The position numbers were made by a program, and so were the translations under genes. Of a stretch of 64,000 bases of DNA, positions 18,193-29,335 are shown one piece after another. The stretch is taken from positions 62,001 through 126,000 of the forward strand of contig NZ_JAUCZG010000002.1 in NCBI RefSeq assembly GCF_030373225.1. The letters are read 5' to 3'. Positions within the stretch are counted from its first letter, which is position 1. Every line of letters begins with the position of its first letter. The notes beneath the pieces are model-generated. The model made no database searches. It was not told the DNA's origin and saw nothing but the letters and a program-made list of their open reading frames with translations. Source of the stretch: Hydrogenophaga sp. GTDB lineage: Bacteria > Pseudomonadota > Gammaproteobacteria > Burkholderiales > Burkholderiaceae_C.

Positions 18193-19683
18193 ATGACCAC
18201 CCTTCCTTCCGACGAACACCCACCCGCAACAGGCGTCAGCGACATGGGCGGCGGAGGCGCCGACCCGGCGCTCACCCTCATGACCACGCCGGTGAGCGCC
18301 TTGATCAAACGCGCCCCGATCACGCTGCCGCCGCAGACGACGATCCGTGCCGCCGCGCAGCTCATGAACGAGCAGCGGGTGTCGTCCATCCTGCTGGTGG
18401 AGCAAGGCCACCTCTTTGGCCTGATCACCGACCGCGACCTGCGCAACCGCGTGATCGCGGCCGGCCTGGACACCTCGCGTCCGATCATGGACATCGCCAC
18501 GCTGGCGCCGTTCTTCGTCAACCTGAACGACCCGGCGTTCAATGCCCTGCTGCTGATGGCGCGCCACAACATCCACCACGTGCCGGTGCTCGATGGCCAG
18601 CGGATCGCCGGCATGATCACCGCGACCGACCTGACCGAGCAGCACAGCACGTCGGCGGTTTACCTGGCGGGCGACATCTACAAGCAGACCAGCGTGGAGG
18701 GTCTGCAGCGCGCCAGCACCCGGATCCGGGCCCTGCAGCAAAGCCTGGCAGCGGCCGATGCGACCGCCTACAACACCGGCCACATCATCACCGCCATCAC
18801 CGACGCCATCACCACCCGGCTGCTGCAACTGGGCGAAGCGCGGCTGGGTCCGGCGCCGGTGGACTACGTCTGGGTGGCGGCGGGCTCCCAGGCCCGCAGC
18901 GAGCAGACCGCCAAGTCGGACCAGGACAACTGCATGGTGCTCGACGATGCGTTCGACGAGGCCCTGCACAGCGACTACTTTCGCCAGCTCACGCATTTCG
19001 TGTGCAGTGGCCTGGACGCCTGTGGCTATGTGTTCTGCCCCGGGGAGATGATGGCCATGACCGACACCTGGCGCCAGCCGCGTGCACGCTGGGCCGAATA
19101 CTTCCGGCGCTGGACCAGCGAACCCGAGCCCAAGGCGCTTATGCTCACCTGCGTGTTTTTCGACCTGCGCGCCATTCACGGCCAGAGCGCGCTGCTCGAC
19201 GGTCTGCGCCGCGACGTGCTGCAGCGCACCCGCGGCAACACCCTCTTCCTGGCCCACATGGTCGGCAACGCCCTGACCCACCAGCCCCCGCTGGGCATGT
19301 TCAAGGGCCTCACGCCCGCGCGCAGCGGAGAGCACAAGGGCACCATCGACCTCAAGCACACCGGCGTGGTGCCCATCGTCGATCTGGCGCGTGTCTACGC
19401 GCTCGCCGGCGGACACGCCGAGGTCAACAGCCACGACCGTCTGCTGAGTGCCGCAGACGGCGGCGACATCAGCCCGCAAAGTGCACGCGACCTGCGCGAC
19501 GCACTGGAGTTTCTGGCCGCACTGCGCATCCAGCACCAGGCACGCCAGATCGCGCAGGGTGAGGCGCCCGACAACTTCCTCGACCCGGCGGAGATCTCCA
19601 ACTTCGAGCGCACACAACTCAGGGATGCGTTCCAGGTGGTGCAGACGCTGCAAAGCGTCCTGTCCAACCGCTACAAGTTCTGA
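18193..19683 (+). CDS. CBS-domain protein with DUF294 nucleotidyltransferase module
   Basis: 496-residue cytoplasmic signalling protein. Residues about 30-160 form a CBS pair (TTIRAAAQLMNEQRVSSILL, HNIHHVPVLDGQRIAGMITA) expected to bind adenyl nucleotides. Residues about 190-330 form a DUF294 putative nucleotidyltransferase with GSQARSEQTAKSDQDNCMVL, the G-S...SDxD pattern. The C-terminal 150 residues match DUF294_C. Members of this family cluster with VC_2705-type symporters, sensor kinases and DnaQ-like proteins. The reaction is unproven. A converging hairpin follows. Confidence 0.9.
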   Translation: MTTLPSDEHPPATGVSDMGGGGADPALTLMTTPVSALIKRAPITLPPQTTIRAAAQLMNEQRVSSILLVEQGHLFGLITDRDLRNRVIAAGLDTSRPIMDIATLAPFFVNLNDPAFNALLLMARHNIHHVPVLDGQRIAGMITATDLTEQHSTSAVYLAGDIYKQTSVEGLQRASTRIRALQQSLAAADATAYNTGHIITAITDAITTRLLQLGEARLGPAPVDYVWVAAGSQARSEQTAKSDQDNCMVLDDAFDEALHSDYFRQLTHFVCSGLDACGYVFCPGEMMAMTDTWRQPRARWAEYFRRWTSEPEPKALMLTCVFFDLRAIHGQSALLDGLRRDVLQRTRGNTLFLAHMVGNALTHQPPLGMFKGLTPARSGEHKGTIDLKHTGVVPIVDLARVYALAGGHAEVNSHDRLLSAADGGDISPQSARDLRDALEFLAALRIQHQARQIAQGEAPDNFLDPAEISNFERTQLRDAFQVVQTLQSVLSNRYKF

Positions 19684-19700
19684 GGAAACACGGGAGGGAC

Positions 19701-19721
19701 GTGACCCGCGCCGGGGGTCAC
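19701..19721. terminator. Hairpin between convergent genes
   Basis: GTGACCC (19701-19707) pairs with GGGTCAC (19715-19721) in the 42-base gap between two converging genes. No T-run follows on either strand, so intrinsic termination is doubtful. Confidence 0.35.
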
Positions 19722-19725
19722 TGCT

Positions 19726-21924
19726 TCAGTACTTCAGGCGGGCGTAGTAGGTCTTCTGGGCCGCTTCCCGCGCCTGGCCAAGGGTGTGGATGCCCTGTTG
19801 CGCCAGCAAGGGGATCAGCTTGATGAACACCTCGGCCGTGACCATGGCGTCCCCCATCGCGGTGTGGCGTCCGATCACCGTCACATCGAAGCGCTCGGCA
19901 ATGGCCTCCAGGCGGTGCGAGTCCTGGTTGGGGTGGATCACCGCCGACAGCAGCAAGGTGTCGAGCACCGGCTGGTCGAACACCACGCCGGTGGACTTTT
20001 CCTTGAGCTGCAGAAACCGCATGTCGAACGCCGCGTTGTGCGCCACCAGCACCGTGTCCTGGGCAAAGGCATGGAACGCAGGCAGCACCTCGCTGATTTT
20101 CGGCTGGCCCACCACCATCGCCGGCTGGATGCCGTGGATCGGTATCGAGGCCGCCGGAATGCTGCGCTGCGGGTCCACCAGTTGCTCGAAGCATTCCTGG
20201 CGCAGCAGCTTGCCATTGACGATGCGAGCCGCCCCGATCTGGATGATTTCGTCGCCCTGCGAGGGCTCCAGTCCGGTGGTCTCGGTGTCGAACACGGTGT
20301 AGACCAGATCGACCAGACGGCGCTCGTCGAGCGAGCGCGTTTGCTCGGTTGTCTTGAACAGATCGAAGTCGTAGTACTCGGGCCGGCTCTCGTTGCGCAC
20401 GAAGTTGACGGCGTCGCTCTGGTCACGGGGGTCGGCCAGCGGCAGCAGGATGCGAAAAAACGCCTGGTGGCGCGATCGTTCGCGCTCGAACCAGAAGGCA
20501 CCGCCATGGCGCTCCACCACGTCGCGCACCGTCAGGCCCGTGGCCTCGCTGCCCGCCGTCATGGCGTCCATCTCCCAGCTCATCACCGTCTCGTTGCTCA
20601 TGGCCTGGCCCGACCACACCAGGTCGAGCTGCGCCTTGCCCGCACTGCCCGAAGCGTGGTCCAGGCGCAGCTGCACAAAACGCACCGAGAACTCATCAGC
20701 CAGGCGACCGGCGAGATACACCAGCACCTGCAGCAGTGAAAAACTCTCGACCTTGAGCCACAGCGCGGGGTTGACTTCCAGAACCGAGGTCTGCAGGCCG
20801 GTCACGATCTCGATGCGGCGCAAGGCCGCCGACACCAGGTCGGCGCCCAGCATGTCTTCGAGCGGCCAGCGCGTCTTCAGGCTCTTTGCCGCGTCGGCCT
20901 CGATGGCAGCGATGCGGCGCACCAACCCGGTGGTTTCCTCGCGGATCACCCGCAGGAAGCGTTCCCGGGCGGCCGCCTCCAGCTCGGGGTGGTCGAGCAC
21001 ATCGAGCGCGGCCTGCGTGTTGGCCAGCGCCGAGCGCGTGCCCTCGGTCAGGGTGTGCAGCACCCGGTCGCGCGCCGACTCGGCCTCGAACTCGCGGGTG
21101 ATGTTGTCGAGCATCAGCACAAAGCCGGTCAGCTCGGCGCGGTCGGCCGCGTCTTCGGCCGCCTGGGCCTGGCTGGAGCGCACCGGCGCCATCTGCACAC
21201 GCAGCAACTGGCCGACAGCGGTCGTGGTGACGAACTGGGCCGAGGGCTGCGCCACGCCCGAGAGCATGCGCTGCTGGATGGTCTCCAGCGCATGGGCCAC
21301 CAGCTTGCGCTCGAACACCGCGTAGATCGAGCGGCCCAGGCCGATCAGCTCGGCGCCACCGGCCACCTCGGGCGCTTGCGACAACGCGCGGAACTGCAGC
21401 CGCGCGCGCTGGTTGTAGAGCAGGATGCGGCCATCGAGATTGCACACCACCACGCTTTGCGTGAGCTCGGACATCAGCGCGGCCAGCCGGCTCTTTTCCT
21501 GCTCGATGTTGCGGCTGGCCTCCTGCACCCGGGCTCCCATCTCGTCGCGCAGGCGGGTGCGCTGCTCCACCAGCTGGTTGATCACGCCGGTGATGGCCCG
21601 GTTCTCCGCGCTGCCCTGGGCCGGCAGGGTGCGGGCCACGTCGGTGCGCACCAGCACCATGCCTTCTTCCATCAGCTGGGCGGCGGGTTCGATGAAGCGG
21701 GCGACCAGCGAGCGCATGGCAAAGGCCAGCACGCCGAGCAACACCACCAGCATCATCGCCACCAGGGTGCTGCTCGCGACCAGCACCCCGGCCAGCACAC
21801 GGCGCTGCTCCAGGTCCAGCGTCGACCACACGATGCCCGCCGTCAGCCCCAGCCACAGCAGCAGCGCTCCACCGGCCAGCGCCACGCCCAGCCAGACCCG
21901 CCGGTCGACCCGACGCCGGCTCAT
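19726..21924 (-). CDS. Membrane pseudokinase fused to DnaQ-like 3'-5' exonuclease
   Basis: 732 residues. Two membrane spans (about 10-33 and 45-75) are followed by a coiled region, a PAS-like domain (about 150-260) and a kinase-like section (about 290-490). A DEDDh exonuclease follows (about 540-715) with VFDTETTGLEP (D546, E548), VAHNAAFDMRFLQ and RHTAMGDA (H687, D692), all catalytic residues kept. The kinase part lacks an H-box histidine and a normal N-box, so phosphotransfer is unlikely. It overlaps the response regulator by four bases. DnaQ-like partners are typical of CrbS/R-type symporter loci; the job is unknown. Confidence 0.9.
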   Translation of the reverse strand: MSRRRVDRRVWLGVALAGGALLLWLGLTAGIVWSTLDLEQRRVLAGVLVASSTLVAMMLVVLLGVLAFAMRSLVARFIEPAAQLMEEGMVLVRTDVARTLPAQGSAENRAITGVINQLVEQRTRLRDEMGARVQEASRNIEQEKSRLAALMSELTQSVVVCNLDGRILLYNQRARLQFRALSQAPEVAGGAELIGLGRSIYAVFERKLVAHALETIQQRMLSGVAQPSAQFVTTTAVGQLLRVQMAPVRSSQAQAAEDAADRAELTGFVLMLDNITREFEAESARDRVLHTLTEGTRSALANTQAALDVLDHPELEAAARERFLRVIREETTGLVRRIAAIEADAAKSLKTRWPLEDMLGADLVSAALRRIEIVTGLQTSVLEVNPALWLKVESFSLLQVLVYLAGRLADEFSVRFVQLRLDHASGSAGKAQLDLVWSGQAMSNETVMSWEMDAMTAGSEATGLTVRDVVERHGGAFWFERERSRHQAFFRILLPLADPRDQSDAVNFVRNESRPEYYDFDLFKTTEQTRSLDERRLVDLVYTVFDTETTGLEPSQGDEIIQIGAARIVNGKLLRQECFEQLVDPQRSIPAASIPIHGIQPAMVVGQPKISEVLPAFHAFAQDTVLVAHNAAFDMRFLQLKEKSTGVVFDQPVLDTLLLSAVIHPNQDSHRLEAIAERFDVTVIGRHTAMGDAMVTAEVFIKLIPLLAQQGIHTLGQAREAAQKTYYARLKY

Positions 21925-22295
21925 GCGGCCGGCTCCAGCAATTCACGCACCTTCTGCACCAGCTCCTTGGTGGAGAACGGCTTGGTCATGTAGGCGTTGG
22001 CGCCCAATGCCAGGCCCTTGGCGATGTCGGTGTCGCGGCCCTTGGCGGTGAGCATCACGATGAGGGTGTCGCTCAGGGCCTCGTTGGCGCGCACCTCGCT
22101 GCACACGTCAAAGCCGGTCTTGACGGGCATCATCACGTCGAGCAGCACCAGCGCCGGATGCTCGCGCACGATCGCGTCGATGGCTTCCTGCCCGTCGCGC
22201 GCCAGCACCACCTCGAAGCCTTCGCGCTTCATGAGGAATTCCAGCGAGATCAGGATGTTGGGTTCGTCATCGGCAATCAGTATCTTGTGGCTCAT
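21921..22295 (-). CDS. Single-domain response regulator
   Basis: 124-residue CheY-like receiver without an output domain: ILIADDEPNIL, phospho-acceptor Asp in LVLLDVMMPVKTGF, TAKGRD with the conserved Thr, and AYMTKPFSTKEL with the conserved Lys. The start MSHKILIADDE at 22295 overlaps the kinase stop by four bases. The exonuclease fusion overlaps its own stop. With no DNA-binding domain it must act on another protein, possibly the pseudokinase-exonuclease next to it. Confidence 0.94.
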   Translation of the reverse strand: MSHKILIADDEPNILISLEFLMKREGFEVVLARDGQEAIDAIVREHPALVLLDVMMPVKTGFDVCSEVRANEALSDTLIVMLTAKGRDTDIAKGLALGANAYMTKPFSTKELVQKVRELLEPAA

Positions 22296-25054
22296 GTCGC
22301 GTCTCCTTTCGCACTGTGCGTTGTTGTTGTCGATAACTGTCGCGGCAGCCAGAAACCGAACACGGCGCCCTGCCCCACCTCCGAGCGCAGCCACATGCGG
22401 CCGCCGAAATGCGCCACGATCTGGCGGCTGATCGGCAGACCCAGTCCGGTGCCTCCCGGGCGGTAGTGCGCATCACCCCCCACCTGGCGAAACTTCTCGA
22501 ACACCATGGCCTGCTGATCGGGCGCAATGCCCGGGCCGTTGTCCTGCACCTCGACCTCCACGCCCTCCCCGCTCTCCCGCAGCCGCAACACCACCTGCCC
22601 GGTGTCGCGCGGCGCGTACTTGGCCGCGTTCGACAACAGGTTGAGCACCACCTGCATCAGGCGGTCGGCGTCGGCATGCAGAACACCCACCCGCTCGGGC
22701 AGTTCCAGCTGCAAGGCCACGCCGCGCTCGCGAAACGGCTCGGCCATGGTGCTGGCGGCCTGCTCCAGCAGACTGGTCATCTCGACCTCGTTGTCATGCC
22801 ACTCGGCGTGACCCGACTCGATCTTGGCCATGTCCAGCACCTGGTTCACCAGCCGGCTCAGCCGCTCGGTTTCGGCCACGATGATGCCGACAAACTGCTG
22901 GCGCTGCACAGGCTCCATGTGCACATCGTCGCGCATGAGTTCGGCCAAAGCCCTGATCGAAGTCAAGGGTGTGCGCAGTTCGTGGGTCACCGACGACATG
23001 AAGTCGTCCTTGAGGCGGTCCAGGCTCTTGAGTTGCTCGTTGGCCTGGCGCAGTTCGGCCGTGGCGCGCTCCAGCGACTGTGATTTCTCCTCCAGCGCGT
23101 GCGAATAGGCGCGCAGCTGCGAAGCCTCGTCCAGGATGCGCATCACATCGTCGAGGTCCAGCGCCTCCTCTTCCACCACCGACGCGACCATCACGCGGGC
23201 CGAGGCGCTGCCGATGGCGCCCGCCAGCTGGGTCTCCACAAAGTGCACCAGCCGCGCATCGGCCGGAATCTGGTCGATCTGCCGTGCCCCCACGCGCAGG
23301 GCGTAGTCGGCAAACAGGCGCTGCGCGGCCTCGACACCCAGGAAACGTCCCACCAGCGGCAGCAAGGCCGACACCTGCGCCTTGCCTTGCCAGAACACCG
23401 GGCGCGAGGCCGGCGTGCGGTGAAAGACGTCGACAAACAGCAGCGCCTGGCTGGTTTCGCGCGCGGTGGGTGAGCGCCAGAGCGACACGCCCACATAACC
23501 CGCCACGTTCGCCAGCAGGCTCCAGATCAGCGAGTGCGTCAGGTTGTCCAGCCCGGCCAGGCCCAGAAAGGCCTCGGGGCGCAACAACCACCAGCCAAAG
23601 GGCCCCTGCTCCATGAAGCCCGCGGTGAGCCAGCCCGACTTCACGAGCGAGGGCAGCATGAGCGTGTAGGCCCAGAACGCAAAGCCCAGCAGCAGGCCGG
23701 CCAGCGCCCCGCGCTGCGTGCCGCCCTTCCAGTACATGCCGCCCAGCAGCGCGGGGGCGAACTGCGCCACCGCGGCAAAGCTGATGAGGCCGATGCTCAC
23801 CAGCGCATAGGCCTCGCCGGCCAGGTGGAAGTAGAGATAGCCCAGCAACAGGATGCCCAGGATCGCCAGCCGCCGGATGCGCAGCAGCACCGCGGTGAGG
23901 TCGCCGCTGGCGCGCGCGCCGAAACGGCGCATGCGCAGCAGCAACGGCATCACCAGGTCGTTGCACACCATGGTGGAGACCGCGATCGCCTCCACGATCA
24001 CCATGCCGGTGGCGGCCGAGAGACCGCCCACGAAGGCAAACAGCGCCAGCGCACTCTGGCCCTGCGACAGCGGCAGCGAGAGCACGAAGGTCTCCGGGTC
24101 CATGCGGCCGGGGCCGAAGTGCAGCAGGCCACCGAGCGCGATCGGCAACACGAACAGGTTGATGAGCAGCAGGTACAGCGGGAACGCCCAGACCGCACGC
24201 CGCAGGTGGTTCTCGTCGACGTTCTCCACCACCATCACCTGGAACTGGCGCGGCAGGAAGATCACCGACAACATCGCCAGCAAGGTCAGGCCCAGCCACT
24301 GCGCGTAGGCAAACGGCTGGCCCTGGCCGAACTGCATCAGGCGGCGCAGTTCGTCCACCGCGTGCGCCTGGTCAAACAGCGCTGCCGGGCTGGCGAAGAG
24401 ACCGAAGCAGACAAACAGCCCGACCGCCATGAAGGCCACCAGCTTGACCACCGACTCGAACGCGACCGCCGCCACCATGCCTTCGTGGCGCTCGGTGCTG
24501 TCCAGATGGCGCGCGCCGAAGACGATGGTGAAACCCGCCAGCGCGATCGCCACGTACAGCGTGCTGTCGCTCCACCAGTCGGCGCTCTGAACCGCCGGCA
24601 TGCCCAGTGGCGACGTGAGCACCGCATAACCACTGGCGATGGCCTTGAGCTGCAGGGCAATGTACGGAACGATGCCGACCACCGTGATGAGCGTCACCAG
24701 ACCGGCCAGCAGCGGGCTCTTGCCATATCGGCTGGCAATGAAGTCGGCGATGGAGGTGATGCGGTAGGTCTTGGCGATGCGGATCATCTTGCGCACCACC
24801 ATCCAGGCCAGCAGCATGGCCAGCATGGGACCGAGGTAGATCGGCAGGAACCACACACCCGAGTTCGCAGCGCGCCCCACGCTGCCGAAGTAGGTCCAGG
24901 CGGTGCAATACACGGCCATGGACAAGGCGTACACCCAGGGGCTGGAGATCACCGACCGGCCCTGCGCCGCCCGCAAGTCGCCCCAGTAGGCCACCGCGAA
25001 CAGCAGCAGCAGGTAGGCAAAGGAAACGCCGATGACCAGCGGTGCCGAGAGCAT
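22292..25054 (-). CDS. Sensor histidine kinase with sodium/solute symporter input domain (CrbS/MxtR-like)
   Basis: 920 residues from MLSAPLVIGVSFAYLL. The first 480 or so form an SSS-type transporter domain with many membrane spans. A coiled linker follows, then HisKA with H691 in SVTHELRTPL, and an HATPase with NLLSNAAKYAPRD, DNGPGIAP and GGTGLGLPIS. Relatives CrbS (Vibrio) and MxtR/CbrA sense carboxylates or amino acids and control acetate or carbon uptake genes; that role is inferred. It is three bases downstream of a 70-residue membrane protein gene and overlaps the response regulator. Confidence 0.93.
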   Translation of the reverse strand: MLSAPLVIGVSFAYLLLLFAVAYWGDLRAAQGRSVISSPWVYALSMAVYCTAWTYFGSVGRAANSGVWFLPIYLGPMLAMLLAWMVVRKMIRIAKTYRITSIADFIASRYGKSPLLAGLVTLITVVGIVPYIALQLKAIASGYAVLTSPLGMPAVQSADWWSDSTLYVAIALAGFTIVFGARHLDSTERHEGMVAAVAFESVVKLVAFMAVGLFVCFGLFASPAALFDQAHAVDELRRLMQFGQGQPFAYAQWLGLTLLAMLSVIFLPRQFQVMVVENVDENHLRRAVWAFPLYLLLINLFVLPIALGGLLHFGPGRMDPETFVLSLPLSQGQSALALFAFVGGLSAATGMVIVEAIAVSTMVCNDLVMPLLLRMRRFGARASGDLTAVLLRIRRLAILGILLLGYLYFHLAGEAYALVSIGLISFAAVAQFAPALLGGMYWKGGTQRGALAGLLLGFAFWAYTLMLPSLVKSGWLTAGFMEQGPFGWWLLRPEAFLGLAGLDNLTHSLIWSLLANVAGYVGVSLWRSPTARETSQALLFVDVFHRTPASRPVFWQGKAQVSALLPLVGRFLGVEAAQRLFADYALRVGARQIDQIPADARLVHFVETQLAGAIGSASARVMVASVVEEEALDLDDVMRILDEASQLRAYSHALEEKSQSLERATAELRQANEQLKSLDRLKDDFMSSVTHELRTPLTSIRALAELMRDDVHMEPVQRQQFVGIIVAETERLSRLVNQVLDMAKIESGHAEWHDNEVEMTSLLEQAASTMAEPFRERGVALQLELPERVGVLHADADRLMQVVLNLLSNAAKYAPRDTGQVVLRLRESGEGVEVEVQDNGPGIAPDQQAMVFEKFRQVGGDAHYRPGGTGLGLPISRQIVAHFGGRMWLRSEVGQGAVFGFWLPRQLSTTTTHSAKGDAT

Positions 25055-25056
25055 GG

Positions 25057-25269
25057 TCAGTCGGCTGGTGGGACGTTGCCGTGGTACTCCATCACCCAGG
25101 CCAGCGCCGCGATCAGGCCACCCCAGATGACGAACAGGGCGAGCGGGAACAGCGGCAGGCCCAGCACGCGGGCATCGTGGTCCCAGAGCGCCAGCAACGG
25201 AAAGTTGAACAACGCCGCCGCGGCGAAGAACAGGGCCACCAGTCGCTGGGCGGCAAGACCTTTGAACAT
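25057..25269 (-). CDS. Small two-span membrane protein upstream of sensor kinase
   Basis: 70 residues from MFKGLAAQRLVALFF, preceded by GAGGAG. Two hydrophobic segments (about 8-29 and 38-62) are joined by LWDHDARVLGLP, a layout seen in small proteins co-encoded with SSS-type carriers. It ends two bases before the kinase start codon, so it is probably a small accessory subunit of the kinase input domain. That role is inferred. Confidence 0.8.
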   Translation of the reverse strand: MFKGLAAQRLVALFFAAAALFNFPLLALWDHDARVLGLPLFPLALFVIWGGLIAALAWVMEYHGNVPPAD

Positions 25270-25364
25270 GCTTGTCTCCTCGATCGTCCACCGCAAACCT
25301 GGGCCACCGGCGGGCGGTTCGATTGTGCGCCATGCACTGACCACAGACTGACGCTCGCGACCAT

Positions 25365-25395
25365 GAAAAAAGCGGCAGGGTTGCCCGCTGCCGCT
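25365..25395 (-). terminator. Terminator after ppsA
   Basis: AGCGGCAG (25371-25378) pairs with CTGCCGCT (25388-25395). On the minus strand the stem runs into TTTTTTC. It lies 35 bases past the ppsA stop. Confidence 0.9.
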
Positions 25396-25429
25396 GTCTC
25401 CCCTCTGCGCCCGGGCGCAGGCCGGGCGC

Positions 25430-27841
<2,412 letters not shown>

Positions 27842-28000
27842 GGGAAAACTCCTAAGGTTGAAAAACCGGGTTGTCCATGCAGGGGGCGGGCGACCTGTTG
27901 TTCTGTTGTGGGTCTGGCACCGGGCAGGAACGCAAATGAGACGGCAGGGCCATTGATAATGACCCCGACACAACATCCGGTATTGTAAGGACGAGCCCCC

Positions 28001-28822
28001 ATGCCCAACCGCACGGTCTTCTTCATCTCCGACGGCACCGGCATCACCGCCGAGACCTTCGGCAACGCCTTGCTGGCCCAGTTCGAGACCGAGGTGCGTC
28101 GCGTGCGGCTGCCTTTCCTGGACAGCGTGGACAAGGCGCACCAGGCGGTGCGGCAGATCAACCACACCGCCGAGATCGAAGGCCGGCGCCCGCTGGTCTT
28201 CACCACCGTGGTCAACATGGAGGTGCTCGCGGTGTTCCAGCACCATTGCAACGGCATGATGCTCGACATGTTCGGCACCTTTGTCGAGCCGATGGAAAAG
28301 GAACTGGGCATCAAGTCCAACCACCGCGTGGGGCGCTTCTCGGACGCCTCGAAAAGCAAGGCCTACAACGACCGCATCGAAGCCATCAATTTCTCGCTGG
28401 TGCACGACGACGGCCAGAGCCACAAGGACCTGCAGGGGTCCGATGTGATCCTGGTGGGCGTGAGCCGCAGTGGCAAGACGCCCACCTCGCTCTACCTGGC
28501 GATGCAGTACGGCCTGAAGGCATCGAACTACCCGCTGATTCCCGAAGACTTCGAACGCCGCAAGCTGCCCCCTGCGCTGGTCGCGCACCGCAAGAAGATC
28601 TTTGGCCTGACGATCGCGCCCGAGCGCCTGAGCGAGATCCGCAACGAACGCCGCCCCAACTCGCGCTACGCCAGCCTGGACAACTGCCGCATGGAAGTGA
28701 GCGAGGCCGAGGGCATGATGCGCCGCGAAGGCATCCGGTGGCTGTCGACAACGACCAAGTCGATTGAAGAAATCGCGACCACCATCCTTCAGGAAATCAG
28801 ACCCGAGCGTCTCGAATACTGA
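28001..28822 (+). CDS. ppsR: PEP synthase regulatory kinase/pyrophosphorylase
   Basis: 273-residue DUF299 protein: ADP-dependent kinase and Pi-dependent pyrophosphorylase that switches PEP synthase off and on by modifying a threonine next to its catalytic histidine. P-loop-like [15 protein letters not shown] is the family signature, with [16 protein letters not shown] at the start. It is divergent from ppsA across a 159-base gap, the standard arrangement. A TATTGT near 27980 could be a -10 but is not certain. Confidence 0.96.
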   Translation: MPNRTVFFISDGTGITAETFGNALLAQFETEVRRVRLPFLDSVDKAHQAVRQINHTAEIEGRRPLVFTTVVNMEVLAVFQHHCNGMMLDMFGTFVEPMEKELGIKSNHRVGRFSDASKSKAYNDRIEAINFSLVHDDGQSHKDLQGSDVILVGVSRSGKTPTSLYLAMQYGLKASNYPLIPEDFERRKLPPALVAHRKKIFGLTIAPERLSEIRNERRPNSRYASLDNCRMEVSEAEGMMRREGIRWLSTTTKSIEEIATTILQEIRPERLEY

Positions 28823-28846
28823 ACCGGCGCCGGATCGACTTGTCGG

Positions 28847-29206
28847 TCAGCCCTTCTTGCGGCCCGGCCCCAGGCCGTGCGCCTGGCGCCCGAGTGCAAA
28901 TGAAGCCAGCAGCTTCATCCACAAGGTCACACCGGCCACGGCGATCCAGTCTTCCGAGGCCAGTGCCTGAAAGCCGAGCACGGCCACCAGCACGCCCACC
29001 AGCACGATGCCCCCCACGAGGTTGAACGCCATCTCGTAGGGCGCGTACTTTTCCGCGTTGGGCGGCGGTACGCCTTTTTTCAGGGCCACTTCGGAGAAGT
29101 CGCGCTTGACGAGGATCCGGTATGCGCGGCGCAGCCAGAAGAAGGCCACCGGAAACAGGGCGATCAGGAAGATCCAGTTGAAGATGAAAACGCTGGGCAG
29201 GTTCAT
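28847..29206 (-). CDS. Conserved membrane protein of unknown function
   Basis: 119 residues from MNLPSVFIFNWIFLIALFPV. Membrane spans are seen at about 5-25, 62-84 and 90-110. A cytoplasmic stretch reads RRAYRILVKRDFSEVALKKGVPP. It lies downstream of the second symporter on the same strand, but a strong hairpin lies between them. No family is recognised. Confidence 0.75.
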   Translation of the reverse strand: MNLPSVFIFNWIFLIALFPVAFFWLRRAYRILVKRDFSEVALKKGVPPPNAEKYAPYEMAFNLVGGIVLVGVLVAVLGFQALASEDWIAVAGVTLWMKLLASFALGRQAHGLGPGRKKG

Positions 29207-29260
29207 GGTGCGCGGTGTGTTGATGCCGGATTGTCCTCCAGCGCTCTCCAGAAACGCCAA

Positions 29261-29284
29261 ACCCCGCCGGCGCACCGGCGGGGT
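29261..29284 (-). terminator. Hairpin after second symporter gene
   Basis: ACCCCGCCGG (29261-29270), loop CGCA, CCGGCGGGGT (29275-29284): a 10-bp perfect stem. On the minus strand it is followed by TTTGGCGTTTC. It sits 52 bases past the symporter stop. Confidence 0.7.
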
Positions 29285-29335
29285 CTGGGTCACAAACAGG
29301 CCGGGCGGCTGCCCGGTCTGTGGGGTGTCAAGCGA

